NCBI GenBank assembly: GCA_950295325.1
Contig: OX485809.1
Coordinates: forward strand, 39,215,081 to 39,279,080
Length of the DNA: 64,000 nt
Direction: 5' to 3'
Origin: Polytrichum commune
Lineage: Eukaryota > Streptophyta > Polytrichopsida > Polytrichales > Polytrichaceae
The notes under the pieces are model-generated. The model was given only the letters and a program-made list of their open reading frames with translations, was not told where the DNA came from and made no database searches. Of the stretch, positions 54,850-64,000 are shown piece after piece (position 1 is the first letter of the stretch; each line of letters starts with the position of its first letter). The translations under genes and the position numbers were made by a program.

Positions 54850-57800
54850 TCAAGCTCGGTACTCCTTACATCTACTTCCCGATGTACGGGTAGGAAAGAG
54901 CTCACCATTCAACGTTTCCAATTGAATTGAATTATTAGGAAAGACCTCATAGACAAGGTAAGGTCCTAACCATACCGCATTGAATTTCGCCGGAAATTCA
55001 AGCTTTCGTGCGTCTTGAATCATGACCATCATTCCCGGTGTTAGGGCCCTTCTCTTATGTCGTTTGTCGAAAGTAATCTTTCTCCTTCTTTGGATTGCCT
55101 CAATATGTTGAGCCGCCATTCTCCTCCCTTCGTCAAGTGCTTCCAAATCGGTTAGTCGATTTCGTAAGGATTGACTTTCGGTAAGTCTCGTACTCACGGC
55201 CACCCTAAGTGACTCGACTTCATATTCGATTGGTAGTGTCGCTTCAAGACCATAGACTAAGGAAAATGGTGTAGCACGCGTAGTTACCTTATAGGTTGTA
55301 CGGTATGCCCAAAGTGCCGCCGTTAGTTTCGTATCCCAATCCCGCTTCGAGTCTATAACCGTCTTGCGTAGTATACTCACCAAAATTCCGTTAACCCTTT
55401 CCGTTTGTCCATTGGTTTGTGGGTGGTAGGGAGTAGTCTTCCGGTGATCAATTTTAAATTTCTCTGTCATCTCTCGAATCAAGTCATTCAAAAAGTGAGT
55501 ACCCCTATCGCTTACTAGGATCTTCGGCACCCCGAACCGCGAAATTATGTTTTCGTACATAAATGTTGCCGCGTGTTCCGCCGTGTCGGTCTTCACCGCT
55601 TTGGCTTCCGCCCACTTGGTGAGGTACTCGGTTGCCACCACAATATATTTCATTCCTTTTGAAGATTGGGGATGGACCTCACCCACATAGTCGATGCCCC
55701 ATTTTTCGAAAGGAATTAAGGGTAATGATACATGTAAAGGCATCTCCATTCTAAGGTCGTCTCGGGCATACCGTTGGCAAGCGTCGCATTTCCTTACATA
55801 GTCATGGGCGTCCTTAAATAGTGTAGGCCAAAAGTAGCCCGCTCTAAGTATTTTTTGCCCGGTGAGTTGACCCGAGAAGTGACCGCCGCAAGCGCTATCG
55901 TGGCAAGCGATTAAAATCGCTTCAACCTCCGTTTTTGACACGCATCGTCGTAAAATACCATCGGACCCCCTTCTAAACAACCTATGGCCCACTACAACAA
56001 ATTGCCTACTATTTACCCTCACCTTCCTTCTCTCTTCTTTTGTCCACTCTTTGGGCAACTTGTGGGTTGTTAGAAATTCCACTATGCCCGCATACCACGC
56101 CGGTGTAGAAGTGACCACAAAGAGGCTATCATCTACTAACATATCATTTACCGGATTTTTTCCTATCTCCTCCGACAACCTAGACAAGTGGTCCGCTTGT
56201 AAATGCATACGACCCGGTTTATATTCCACCGTGTAGTCGAATTCTTCTAATAACAAAACCCACCTAGCTAACCTACCACTTAACTCCGCCTTGTTAATTA
56301 AATACTTGATAGCCATGTGGTCAACAAAAAATACAACCGGGTTGCACATGAGGTAATGCCTAAACTTTTTAACGGAAAACACCATGGCTAGGCACTCCCT
56401 CTCCGTTGTAGAGTAGTTTCTTTCGGCGGGGGTCAATTGCTTACTCGCATAAGCTATAGGTTGATCCTTCTCTTTTTCTCCCGTTGCTTGACAAAGCGCA
56501 CTCCCTATTGCCACATTACTAGCATCACAATAGACGTGAAAAGGTTTACCCCAATTGGGTGGTATCAACACCGGATAGGTGCTCAACCTATCCCGCAATT
56601 CCTCAAAGGCTTTTTGACAAGCATCCGTCCACTCGAATTTGACATCCTTTTTGAGCAAATGGGTAATGGGCACCGCTATCTTTGAAAAATTAGGAATAAG
56701 TTCCCGGTACCATCCCACATGTCCTAACAACTTAGAGATCCCCTTGGAATTGGTTGGAGTTGCCAAGTCGCTTATGGCCGCAATCTTATCCGGATCGGGT
56801 TCTCTACCTTTCTCACTAACAACATAACCCAACAACACTCCCTTATTCACTCCCAAAAATGTCTTATCCGGGTTCAATGCTAACCTCATCTTCCTACACC
56901 TAACCAATGCCTCCCTAACACAATGTAGGTGATCATCCACATTACTTTGTGTGCTAAAATCGTCCACAAAGACGGTCATGGATTTGAACAACAAGTCGGT
57001 GAAGATATACATTACTAATCGTTGGAAAGTAGCCGGGGCATTACATAACCCAAATGGCATCACTACCCACACAAAAGTACCCCAAGGTGTAGTAAAAGCC
57101 GTTTTATGGATATCTTGGAGGGCTATGGAAATTTGATTATAACCCGCATACCCATCCATAAAGGTATATCGCGAATGACCTCCAACCTCCTCAAGCAACA
57201 AGGTGATAAAAGGTAAGGGGAAGTGATCCTTTTGTGTGCACGAATTCAATTTCCTATAGTCGACACAAACCCTTAATTTCCCATTTTTTTTCTTCACTAA
57301 GACCATAGGAGAAACCCAATCCGTGATTTCCACCGGCTTGATAAACCCGGCCTTCAATAACCTTTCCAATTCCGCTTTCACCAACAATTGCAATTGAGGA
57401 TTCATCCTCCTCTCCTTTTGTCTAATTGGCCTCGCCCCCGGAATTAAAGGAATCCGGTGCTCTACCATTTCCCTAGGAATTCCCTTAAGCTCATCGTAGG
57501 ACCATGCAAAAGTATCACTAAACTCATCCACCAAATTGCTATACTCCCTAACCTCTTTCTCCCCCAATTTGGAGCCCATCTTCATTTGTCGGGTTTTTCC
57601 ATTCTTTAATTTCACATCCACGTACCGCCAATCCGCTTCCGACACATGTGCTTGTTCCTCTTTGTTCCGATACCAATCGGAAGGCACATTGGGGTAATCT
57701 TTCACATCTTGACCTACAACTATCCCCGTAGACGTGGTCTTGAAATGTAAAGGCTCCTCCAATTTCGATGACTCAATAATCACATCCTCCTCTTGAGTCC

Positions 57801-60800
57801 CATCTACATGAATTAAACTAACCTCACCCTCTTCCACGTCATCTACCCAAGGTGTTAACCCACCGCTAATCCACTCTTCCTCGGTGAGCACCTCACATGA
57901 CTCCAACAATGAGCCCTCTCCTAAACTAACACTAGGAAATTCACTCCCTAAGCCTACTTGGTGAAATGTAACCATTACATCAACCTCGGACTCGGGGTAC
58001 TCCCTTAGCCATTGGGCATAATCCCCATTATCCCCATAATTGTAAAAATTAGGACCTAGACTTCCCGAGCCCGAATCTATAACAACCCTTTGACCTTCGG
58101 GATGGACGACTCCCACCAATGCCTTGCCAATCTCATTCTCGTTTAAGTCATCAATTTCCTTCTCCAATGGCAAATACATCTCCTTCTTCATCCATCCTTC
58201 TAATGAACCAATGGACACTATGACCCTATTACCCTCCGGACCATAAGTGATGGATGGTTTAGGTCCACCCCAATTGACCATAGCATTCGCCATCCGCAAC
58301 CAAGGCCTACCTAGCAAAATGGGGAAGGTGTCCTTGTTGGAGTGCATTTTAATGACATGGAAGGTGACCAAGTACTCCTCACCTCCCGTAGTCATTCTAC
58401 AATCCTTGATCATCCCCAAAGGCGTAGTCGAACTTTGATTTGCCATATTTATGACCAAAGGTGAAGGCCCCGTGAGTCCAAGTCCCAATTTTTTCATAGT
58501 ATCCTCCGGTAGTATATTTAGACTACTCCCTCCGTCGACTAGCACATTAGGAACCACCTTATCTACTATAACAACTTCTATTTCTATAGCTTTCACGTCT
58601 CTTCCACCTTGTGATTGGATCCTAGCGGCTATTTTAGCTTTCGCCTTCCTCATCCTCTTGTGTACCGGCATTCCCTCCTTTAATGTTTTCCTTGCCGTGG
58701 GTGAAATTTCCAATAGTTGGCCGAAAGTAATATCCGCCTTGAGTGTACTAAGGTCCGCCCACAAGTCGTACCCGGTAGATCTTTCCACCTTAGAATTACC
58801 CACTACGTCGAATTCGTCTACGGGAACCCCCGGTCCTTCCCATTCACCCACATCGCTATTATCCAAGTCATGTACCGCATTAGTCCTCTCCCTATCTTGT
58901 AAAATTATATTTTCCCTCTCCACATCCTTAGTAGCTCTTCTAGCTACCCTATCCAACTCGGAGAGATTAATCTCTTCATCCGAAGAGTAATTTCCTTGCT
59001 CTCCTATTCCTACCTCCAACGGGGCATCCCCTCTCCTAGCCCTAGTAGTTACCGCTAGTGCAGGTGCTTCTTCAACCACACCCTTACCCTTCACTAACTC
59101 ATATGTAATAGCATTGGTGTGAGGAGGCCATTGACTTTGCTCCTCTCCAATTCTCGTTGGGAGAGGAAGCATGTCATCACATGTGGCCTCCAACACTCCA
59201 TCCATGAACCTAACATCTTGGGAGTGAGATGGTCCCGGATCCGTTGGAGGCGCTTGTCTCCCGTTACTACCATTAGGTGGAACTCCTTGTCTATTTTGTA
59301 TTGGAATGTAACCGGTTGTAGTTTGCAAGCCCGCCGGTGGATGAAAAGTTTGCCTAGCATTACTATGGTCATAGTATAAGTTAGGTGGCCTAAGTTCATT
59401 GGCCGGTACTCCTTGTGGCCTAGCACCTCGCATATTATCCCTTGCTTGTTGTTGTGGATTAGCCACCGGGTAAGGGACATTAATTATTTTGTCCGGTTGG
59501 CGACACGTATCCGAGGGATGACTTCCTCCACAATTGCTACAATTAAACTCTTGACCTTCGGACCAACATTGTCCTTGAGCGTGCCACCTTCCACAAAAGG
59601 GATGAAATTCCTTCTTCTCTAAATTTTGGCCACCTTGCCCTCTAGGTTGTGGTCCTCTATTGCTTCCATTTCCATAGTGAGGTGGCGCTTGACCTCGTTG
59701 ATTTTGTTGAGGTGGGTTACCGTTTCCTCTTTGGTCACGGTTTTGTCCACTTCTACAAAATTGACGCGTGTGGCCCGGTTGGCCACATTGGACACACCAT
59801 AATCCGGAAGAATGCCTACCCGACTCAACCGGGGGTGGAGGCCCCGGTTGTTGACTCCGGATCATTAATGACATTTGATCCGTGAGGCTTTGCATTTGTT
59901 TTATCATAGCCTCTTGGAATCCTAGTTGGCTAGCACCTAGTCTTCTCTCAACCTCCTCCAAGTGTGGATCCGTTCTAGGGGCCGGTAGTGCCAAAAGAGG
60001 TGCCGGTTCCCTAACCGCTAAAGGTCGGGGACCGGTGTCCACAATGGCATATGGAATTTGGTTCTCATACTTAGCGGGTTCTACCGCTACCACCCTAGGG
60101 CGTATGGGGATGAATTGTGGAATCAATTCATCCTCCCTTCTCCATAGCCTTTCGTGATCTTTATCCAAGTTTTCAATATCTCTAGCCGCACGCTTGGCAT
60201 CCGCCAAGGTCAAGGGATTCCTTTCTAGAACACCCCTAATAGTTCCGGACTTAAAAAACCCTTGAATGAAAAATTGCTTTAGCGTGTCGTCGTTGAGCAT
60301 GGTACCCACAAATCTAGTGCACACTAAATCAAACCTCCTAATGTAAGCCGAAATTTCTTCCTCCCTTCCTTGCTTCAATGACGACAATGCCCTTAATGCG
60401 GTACTTTGACCCACTTCCGGCCTAAATTCGTTAAGAAACTCCCTTTGTAATTGTTCCCATCCCCTAAAATGTCCCTCGGCATGATCCCGATACCATTCAT
60501 AGGCTTCCCCCTCTAGAGTGGTAGGAAACCACACTAACCAATAACCCGGGTCGGTTATGAGGGAGCTAGCCAACCGTTCGATATACCGTTCCATGTGCCG
60601 AGAGGGGTCCTCATCCTTGGTCCCATAAAATTTAGGGAGATAAGATGGCATATCCATCGCCGCTAAATTTTGTGGAACCACAATTGGTAGGCCTCTTGGC
60701 CTAACCAATGGGTCTATTGGAGGTATAGGAGGTATGGGCGGAATTGGGGGTATGGGTGGTGGATCCATCCCCCGTTCCTCGGCCATGGTGACCGGTGAAC

Positions 60801-61089
60801 TATTCAACAATCCCCTATCAACTTCTACCGGGAATTCTTCTCTAAGTGTGTAATTTTCCGAAGAAGTTTCACCACTCAATTTGGAGGGAGTGATCTCCTC
60901 TTCAAGTTGAGCTCCAAGTTCTAAGGTGTCTAGAATTGACCTAGTCCTAGGTTCGACGTTCAAACAACTCTCTATTCTAACATTATCTTGTTCTAATCTA
61001 TCACTGATTTTAGAGGACCGCCTCTTTCGAGTAGATTTCTCTAGTCCTACTATCAAACTTGGTTTTTGTGAGCGAGTCCTACCTTGCAT
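54850..61089 (-). CDS. Intact gag-pol polyprotein of a Ty3/gypsy retrotransposon
   Basis: A single 2079-residue frame from ATG at 61089. Order, with approximate residues: gag (150-310, with YEWYRDHAEG); zinc knuckle CX2CX4HX4C (431-445) and a second Cys/His knuckle (514-528); aspartic-protease-like region (835-890) with VLVDGGSS, where DGG replaces the usual D-S/T-G as in several plant gypsy lineages; reverse transcriptase (1215-1420) with FVDD; RNase H (1510-1640) with YCDAS; integrase (1720-1960) with an HHCC zinc region ending CDACQRY, then the D-D-E residues in IDYVGEV, SDRGTHFLND and QTNGQTERVNG. The order RT-RNaseH-integrase defines Ty3/gypsy. No chromodomain is seen after the integrase, so it is probably not a chromovirus; an Athila/Tat-type lineage is possible. 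No frameshift or stop interrupts it, and with near-identical LTRs the element could be autonomous. Confidence 0.93.
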   Translation of the reverse strand: MQGRTRSQKPSLIVGLEKSTRKRRSSKISDRLEQDNVRIESCLNVEPRTRSILDTLELGAQLEEEITPSKLSGETSSENYTLREEFPVEVDRGLLNSSPVTMAEERGMDPPPIPPIPPIPPIPPIDPLVRPRGLPIVVPQNLAAMDMPSYLPKFYGTKDEDPSRHMERYIERLASSLITDPGYWLVWFPTTLEGEAYEWYRDHAEGHFRGWEQLQREFLNEFRPEVGQSTALRALSSLKQGREEEISAYIRRFDLVCTRFVGTMLNDDTLKQFFIQGFFKSGTIRGVLERNPLTLADAKRAARDIENLDKDHERLWRREDELIPQFIPIRPRVVAVEPAKYENQIPYAIVDTGPRPLAVREPAPLLALPAPRTDPHLEEVERRLGASQLGFQEAMIKQMQSLTDQMSLMIRSQQPGPPPPVESGRHSSGLWCVQCGQPGHTRQFCRSGQNRDQRGNGNPPQQNQRGQAPPHYGNGSNRGPQPRGQGGQNLEKKEFHPFCGRWHAQGQCWSEGQEFNCSNCGGSHPSDTCRQPDKIINVPYPVANPQQQARDNMRGARPQGVPANELRPPNLYYDHSNARQTFHPPAGLQTTTGYIPIQNRQGVPPNGSNGRQAPPTDPGPSHSQDVRFMDGVLEATCDDMLPLPTRIGEEQSQWPPHTNAITYELVKGKGVVEEAPALAVTTRARRGDAPLEVGIGEQGNYSSDEEINLSELDRVARRATKDVERENIILQDRERTNAVHDLDNSDVGEWEGPGVPVDEFDVVGNSKVERSTGYDLWADLSTLKADITFGQLLEISPTARKTLKEGMPVHKRMRKAKAKIAARIQSQGGRDVKAIEIEVVIVDKVVPNVLVDGGSSLNILPEDTMKKLGLGLTGPSPLVINMANQSSTTPLGMIKDCRMTTGGEEYLVTFHVIKMHSNKDTFPILLGRPWLRMANAMVNWGGPKPSITYGPEGNRVIVSIGSLEGWMKKEMYLPLEKEIDDLNENEIGKALVGVVHPEGQRVVIDSGSGSLGPNFYNYGDNGDYAQWLREYPESEVDVMVTFHQVGLGSEFPSVSLGEGSLLESCEVLTEEEWISGGLTPWVDDVEEGEVSLIHVDGTQEEDVIIESSKLEEPLHFKTTSTGIVVGQDVKDYPNVPSDWYRNKEEQAHVSEADWRYVDVKLKNGKTRQMKMGSKLGEKEVREYSNLVDEFSDTFAWSYDELKGIPREMVEHRIPLIPGARPIRQKERRMNPQLQLLVKAELERLLKAGFIKPVEITDWVSPMVLVKKKNGKLRVCVDYRKLNSCTQKDHFPLPFITLLLEEVGGHSRYTFMDGYAGYNQISIALQDIHKTAFTTPWGTFVWVVMPFGLCNAPATFQRLVMYIFTDLLFKSMTVFVDDFSTQSNVDDHLHCVREALVRCRKMRLALNPDKTFLGVNKGVLLGYVVSEKGREPDPDKIAAISDLATPTNSKGISKLLGHVGWYRELIPNFSKIAVPITHLLKKDVKFEWTDACQKAFEELRDRLSTYPVLIPPNWGKPFHVYCDASNVAIGSALCQATGEKEKDQPIAYASKQLTPAERNYSTTERECLAMVFSVKKFRHYLMCNPVVFFVDHMAIKYLINKAELSGRLARWVLLLEEFDYTVEYKPGRMHLQADHLSRLSEEIGKNPVNDMLVDDSLFVVTSTPAWYAGIVEFLTTHKLPKEWTKEERRKVRVNSRQFVVVGHRLFRRGSDGILRRCVSKTEVEAILIACHDSACGGHFSGQLTGQKILRAGYFWPTLFKDAHDYVRKCDACQRYARDDLRMEMPLHVSLPLIPFEKWGIDYVGEVHPQSSKGMKYIVVATEYLTKWAEAKAVKTDTAEHAATFMYENIISRFGVPKILVSDRGTHFLNDLIREMTEKFKIDHRKTTPYHPQTNGQTERVNGILVSILRKTVIDSKRDWDTKLTAALWAYRTTYKVTTRATPFSLVYGLEATLPIEYEVESLRVAVSTRLTESQSLRNRLTDLEALDEGRRMAAQHIEAIQRRRKITFDKRHKRRALTPGMMVMIQDARKLEFPAKFNAVWLGPYLVYEVFPNNSIQLETLNGELFPTRTSGSRCKEYRA

Positions 61090-61998
61090 TCCATAAGAAT
61101 CGATCGACCCTCACTTGACCACACATAATCCTAGCAATTCCCCTCTTAATATTTTCACTTGTCTTGGTGTGGTTATAATTTTTTTAGGAGGTGAGGAAAA
61201 GAACCTGCAAGCCCACTTAGGTGAAAGAATCCCAATAGGGGATAGGCATGTTCATGTTAATTTTTTGGTTAAGTCGGAGCATCACCTCCGCACCTTCCCG
61301 CAAATTAACACTCACCACAATACCGATTGTGAGGGGGTGACCTTCCGAGTAGATTATGTTAAAAGTCGAGGCTTCACCCTTCAACTTCTCACACCATCCA
61401 CAATTCGGGAATTACCCTCTACAACGGATAACAACAATCACGAGTACAAAAGGCATTCCTTAATTAGTTAATGAGTTCACTTTGAAGAAATAAACATACC
61501 TTGAGCAATCGCATCCCCCTGTGAGTTAGCACTCCCCTCAATCGTGACTCAATGTAACAACACCATAAACTTTGTGAAATATTAATTTAATCTAGAGCAT
61601 GAAATGACAACTCCCAAAACTTTGAGACTCACCCCGAGGTGAGTGTCAAAGTTCAATGTCCTAAGGTGAATTTACCCTCTAATGTTTTAATGAGCTACTC
61701 GGTTATAGGTTCCTTTTAAGTTCTTAGCAAATCCCCAAAAAGGTTGAGGACGCACCTTCGCCGCGCTCCTTCCTAAAAAATGAATTTGCGTAATTGACAA
61801 TGCAATTCATTCCAAGGAATAGTTGAAATACAATGAATTCAAATGTAACCCAAAGAGAGAATACTTACCGAGTTTCGGGTGCTCCTTCCCTTCTCTCAAG
61901 TTTGTGTCTCCAATTTTTCCTAGTTGCCTCCAAGTCTCCTAGTCGCCTCCAAGTCTTGTAACTACCTTCCGCTTCGCTCCCGGCGGACGAACCAATTA
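61090..61998 (-). other. 5' leader and putative primer-binding site of the retrotransposon
   Basis: On the minus strand the right LTR ends CTCACA and is followed by TAAT and TGGTTCGTCCGCCGGGAG, in the position of a tRNA primer-binding site. The 3' end of the tRNA it would imply could not be matched to a specific plant tRNA. About 900 bases of leader without coding sequence precede the gag ATG. Confidence 0.55.
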
Positions 61999-63969
61999 TG
62001 TGAGGCCAAACCCCCCACCCTTAAGCGTCCGTAGTCCGAGTAGTGGGTTTGGGCTCACATTCCTCCGCGGTATTGGATTTGGACTTGGATGAGTCCATAG
62101 TGCAAGGTTCACCCTTCAAGTGGTCTTGGATTTAATTGGTGTCTCCATACCGTACATAAGCCTTTAAGTATTAAGAAATACTTATGTGACTTATGTCAAT
62201 CTCTCCCTCGCACCTTTGGTCTTTGCTTCCTTTGTCTTGCCATCGCGAGAGTGCTCCACATTCTCCATTAAGTTGTGCACGTGGTTTATTTTTAAAGAGA
62301 GGATGCAAGTGTTAAAAAAAACACTATTCTCTATAGTCAATCTCAAATACATTTACTTGTGAAAGCCACACATAACACTAACTAGCATAATGTAACTAAC
62401 TACTTGTCTATGAGCTAATTAGGTAGGCTATCTACTAAGCTCCTTCATGAACCCATCTCTTTACTTTCTAATTACATAAACCTAGCTCCTTCATAAACCC
62501 AGCTCCTTCATAAACCCAGCTTCTTAGCTTCTAACTAAACAAACCCAGCTCCTTCATAAACCCAGCTCCTTCATGAACCCAGCTCCTTAGCTTCTAACTA
62601 AACAAACCCAGCTCCTTCATAAACCCAGCTCCTTCATGAACCCAGCTCCTTAGCTTCTAACTAAACAAACCCAGGTCCTTCATAAACCCAGCTCTTTACT
62701 TTCTAACTAAACAAACCCAGCTCCTTCATAAACCCAGCTCCTTCATGAACCCACAACTTTGTAGTTGTAATCCCCAACTACCTCACTAATTATTCAAGCC
62801 CTTAACTAATCTTCCTACCTAATTTCCCTAATTCTACTAACAACCCCTTTCTAATCACACAATTCTTCTCTAATCCTAAAATCCTAAAATCCTAGAGAGG
62901 AGAGGGGGAGAGAGAATTTCCTAACTTCACTAAGACTAACTAATCCACACAAGTATATTTTTGCACTCATCACAACATCAAGTGCTCAACTCTTAAACAT
63001 GGAACTTGCAACCACGTGTATTCAAAACATGAACTTAAAGTACCACAAATTGGAATCATGAATTAACTTTAAAATCCTTCACGTCAACACTAATTCTACC
63101 AAGAGGTCAAGCCCTCTTCAAGGCTAACAAGCCTTGGCTCTCAAACTAAAAACTAAGCACACACATGTGCTCCAATATGGCTTCCCACACCCACACTTAT
63201 AACTCGTGGGGTGGCTTGGAGCACAAAGGAAAGAGAGGATGAGTGAGGGAAGAATGAGGGATTATATAGTAAGCTTGAGGGGGTGAGCACCCTCAAGGCT
63301 CACGATAAGCCCTTGAGATTTCCTCCTACTTAGTAGGCGCCAATCCTATCTTCTAAGCCTTCCTCCCTCAAATGATCAACAAGGATCCTAATTCGAACAT
63401 TTAACTAGCCTTGGCTTCCTACCTACCACACTTTACCAAACTTGGGATGCTTCAACCCAAACTTAGCCTCCTTCGCTTTCCGCCGCCATAACTTTCTCCC
63501 CTTACTTTTCCAAATCGTCGCTCACCACTTAATTCAAACCACGATGCTTAACTCGTGATTTGATTGGTGCTTTGAGAATTTGCTTATCCTCCACCTTGCA
63601 TTCTTCCTTGGGCCTTCCCCATTAAGTGGCCATGATGAGGTGGTCCACTTGTGCGCTCCATGTGATCCTCCATTCATCCCAATTCGAATGCACTTGCCTC
63701 TTGAGTCACTTTGGTTGTCTCCATCCATTTGTACTAGCCTACTCACTAACTACTCAATCCAAGTTCTCCTTACCTATCCTCATTCACTCAAATCCTTCCG
63801 AAGGTAAAAACACAATAACAACTCACATCCTAGCCTCTTACAACATGGTACTTCTAAGACTAACATTTCACTCTTTTTATATTTTTGTGAAGTAACATGC
63901 TACTTCAAAGTGCATCAACTAACGTTTCAAGGGTCTAAGACTAAATGTGGGCACCCTTTTGGGCTCACA
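61999..63969 (-). repeat. Right LTR (5' LTR relative to gag-pol)
   Basis: 1971 bp, identical in length to the left LTR, with two substitutions noted by eye. Confidence 0.92.
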
Positions 63970-64000
63970 TAATTGGCGACCATCGGGGGATGAATCCAAA
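63970..64000 (-). mobile_element. Start of a second internal region beyond the right LTR
   Basis: These 31 bases (TAATTGGCGACCATCGG...) are identical to those directly right of the left LTR at 54789-54819. In a simple insertion this position would hold the target duplication ATGGT. The array therefore continues past the window. Confidence 0.8.

Larger units (their letters stand above)
52818..63969 (-). mobile_element. Young, complete Ty3/gypsy LTR retrotransposon
   Basis: Two 1971-bp LTRs (52818-54788 and 61999-63969) enclose a 7.2 kb internal region with one uninterrupted gag-pol frame on the minus strand. I saw only two differences between the LTRs (near 54033 and 54419 in the left copy), implying recent insertion. 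It inserted into the broken transposase copy after ATGGT (52813-52817). The sequence after the right LTR is not host DNA but repeats the inner edge of the left LTR, so another internal region seems to follow. Confidence 0.9.

Overview
This is a stretch of plant nuclear genome dominated by transposable elements. Evidence for a plant: GT-AG introns, jacalin-type lectin exons, a plant-style Ty3/gypsy polyprotein, solo LTRs with TG...CA ends, and an AT-rich intergenic background. The species cannot be told from the sequence. A fern, lycophyte or bryophyte would fit the unfamiliar gene content, but that is a guess. | Layout. 1-11070: no intact gene; three copies of a dispersed repeat, MITE-like inverted-repeat elements, and a 1.8 kb solo LTR with a perfect 5-bp target duplication. 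11071-13941: a decayed gene for three tandem jacalin-like lectin domains. 17175-34745: a 17.6 kb DNA transposon, the main feature of the window. 35490-36137: an unrecognised broken gene. 36443-40935: a fold-back element invaded by one solo LTR that was itself invaded by another. 42570-52817: two broken relatives of the giant transposon's transposase, split by a MITE and further solo LTRs, one pair nested. 52818-64000: a young LTR retrotransposon with an uninterrupted 2079-residue gag-pol on the minus strand, in what looks like a tandem LTR-internal-LTR-internal array running off the window. | The giant transposon. Its ends match (AACACTATATTCG, then GGAGACTTTT) and it is flanked by the 4-bp repeat TAAG. 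A perfect 165-bp fold-back MITE at 8347-8511 has almost the same terminus, its own 4-bp repeat ATAG and paralogous empty sites, so terminus and duplication length are supported independently. Inside are three genes. A minus-strand two-exon gene encodes a DUF7869-like candidate transposase (about 998 residues). A divergent plus-strand gene has four coding exons, all joined in phase 0, and encodes about 1615 residues: a ParB/DGQHR-like region, a permuted amino-methyltransferase-like region that seems to have lost its catalytic motif, a coiled coil and Pro-rich linker, and a C-terminal FCP1-like HAD phosphatase domain. A third small plus-strand gene, basic and Pro/Ser/Arg-rich, is interrupted by a 973-bp solo LTR. 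| The most unusual signal is about 35 copies of a palindrome, TACGAACGNNCGTTCGTA, with conserved arms and a free central dinucleotide. I found them only inside this transposon: in the divergent intergenic region (partly as a 157-bp tandem array), in the 5' leader, in every intron of the large gene (paired near both ends of two of them), and in frame in its coding sequence. A self-encoded dimeric protein acting on its own DNA, in the manner of ParB-parS or of the VANC anti-silencing proteins, is the leading hypothesis; it is not shown by the sequence alone.
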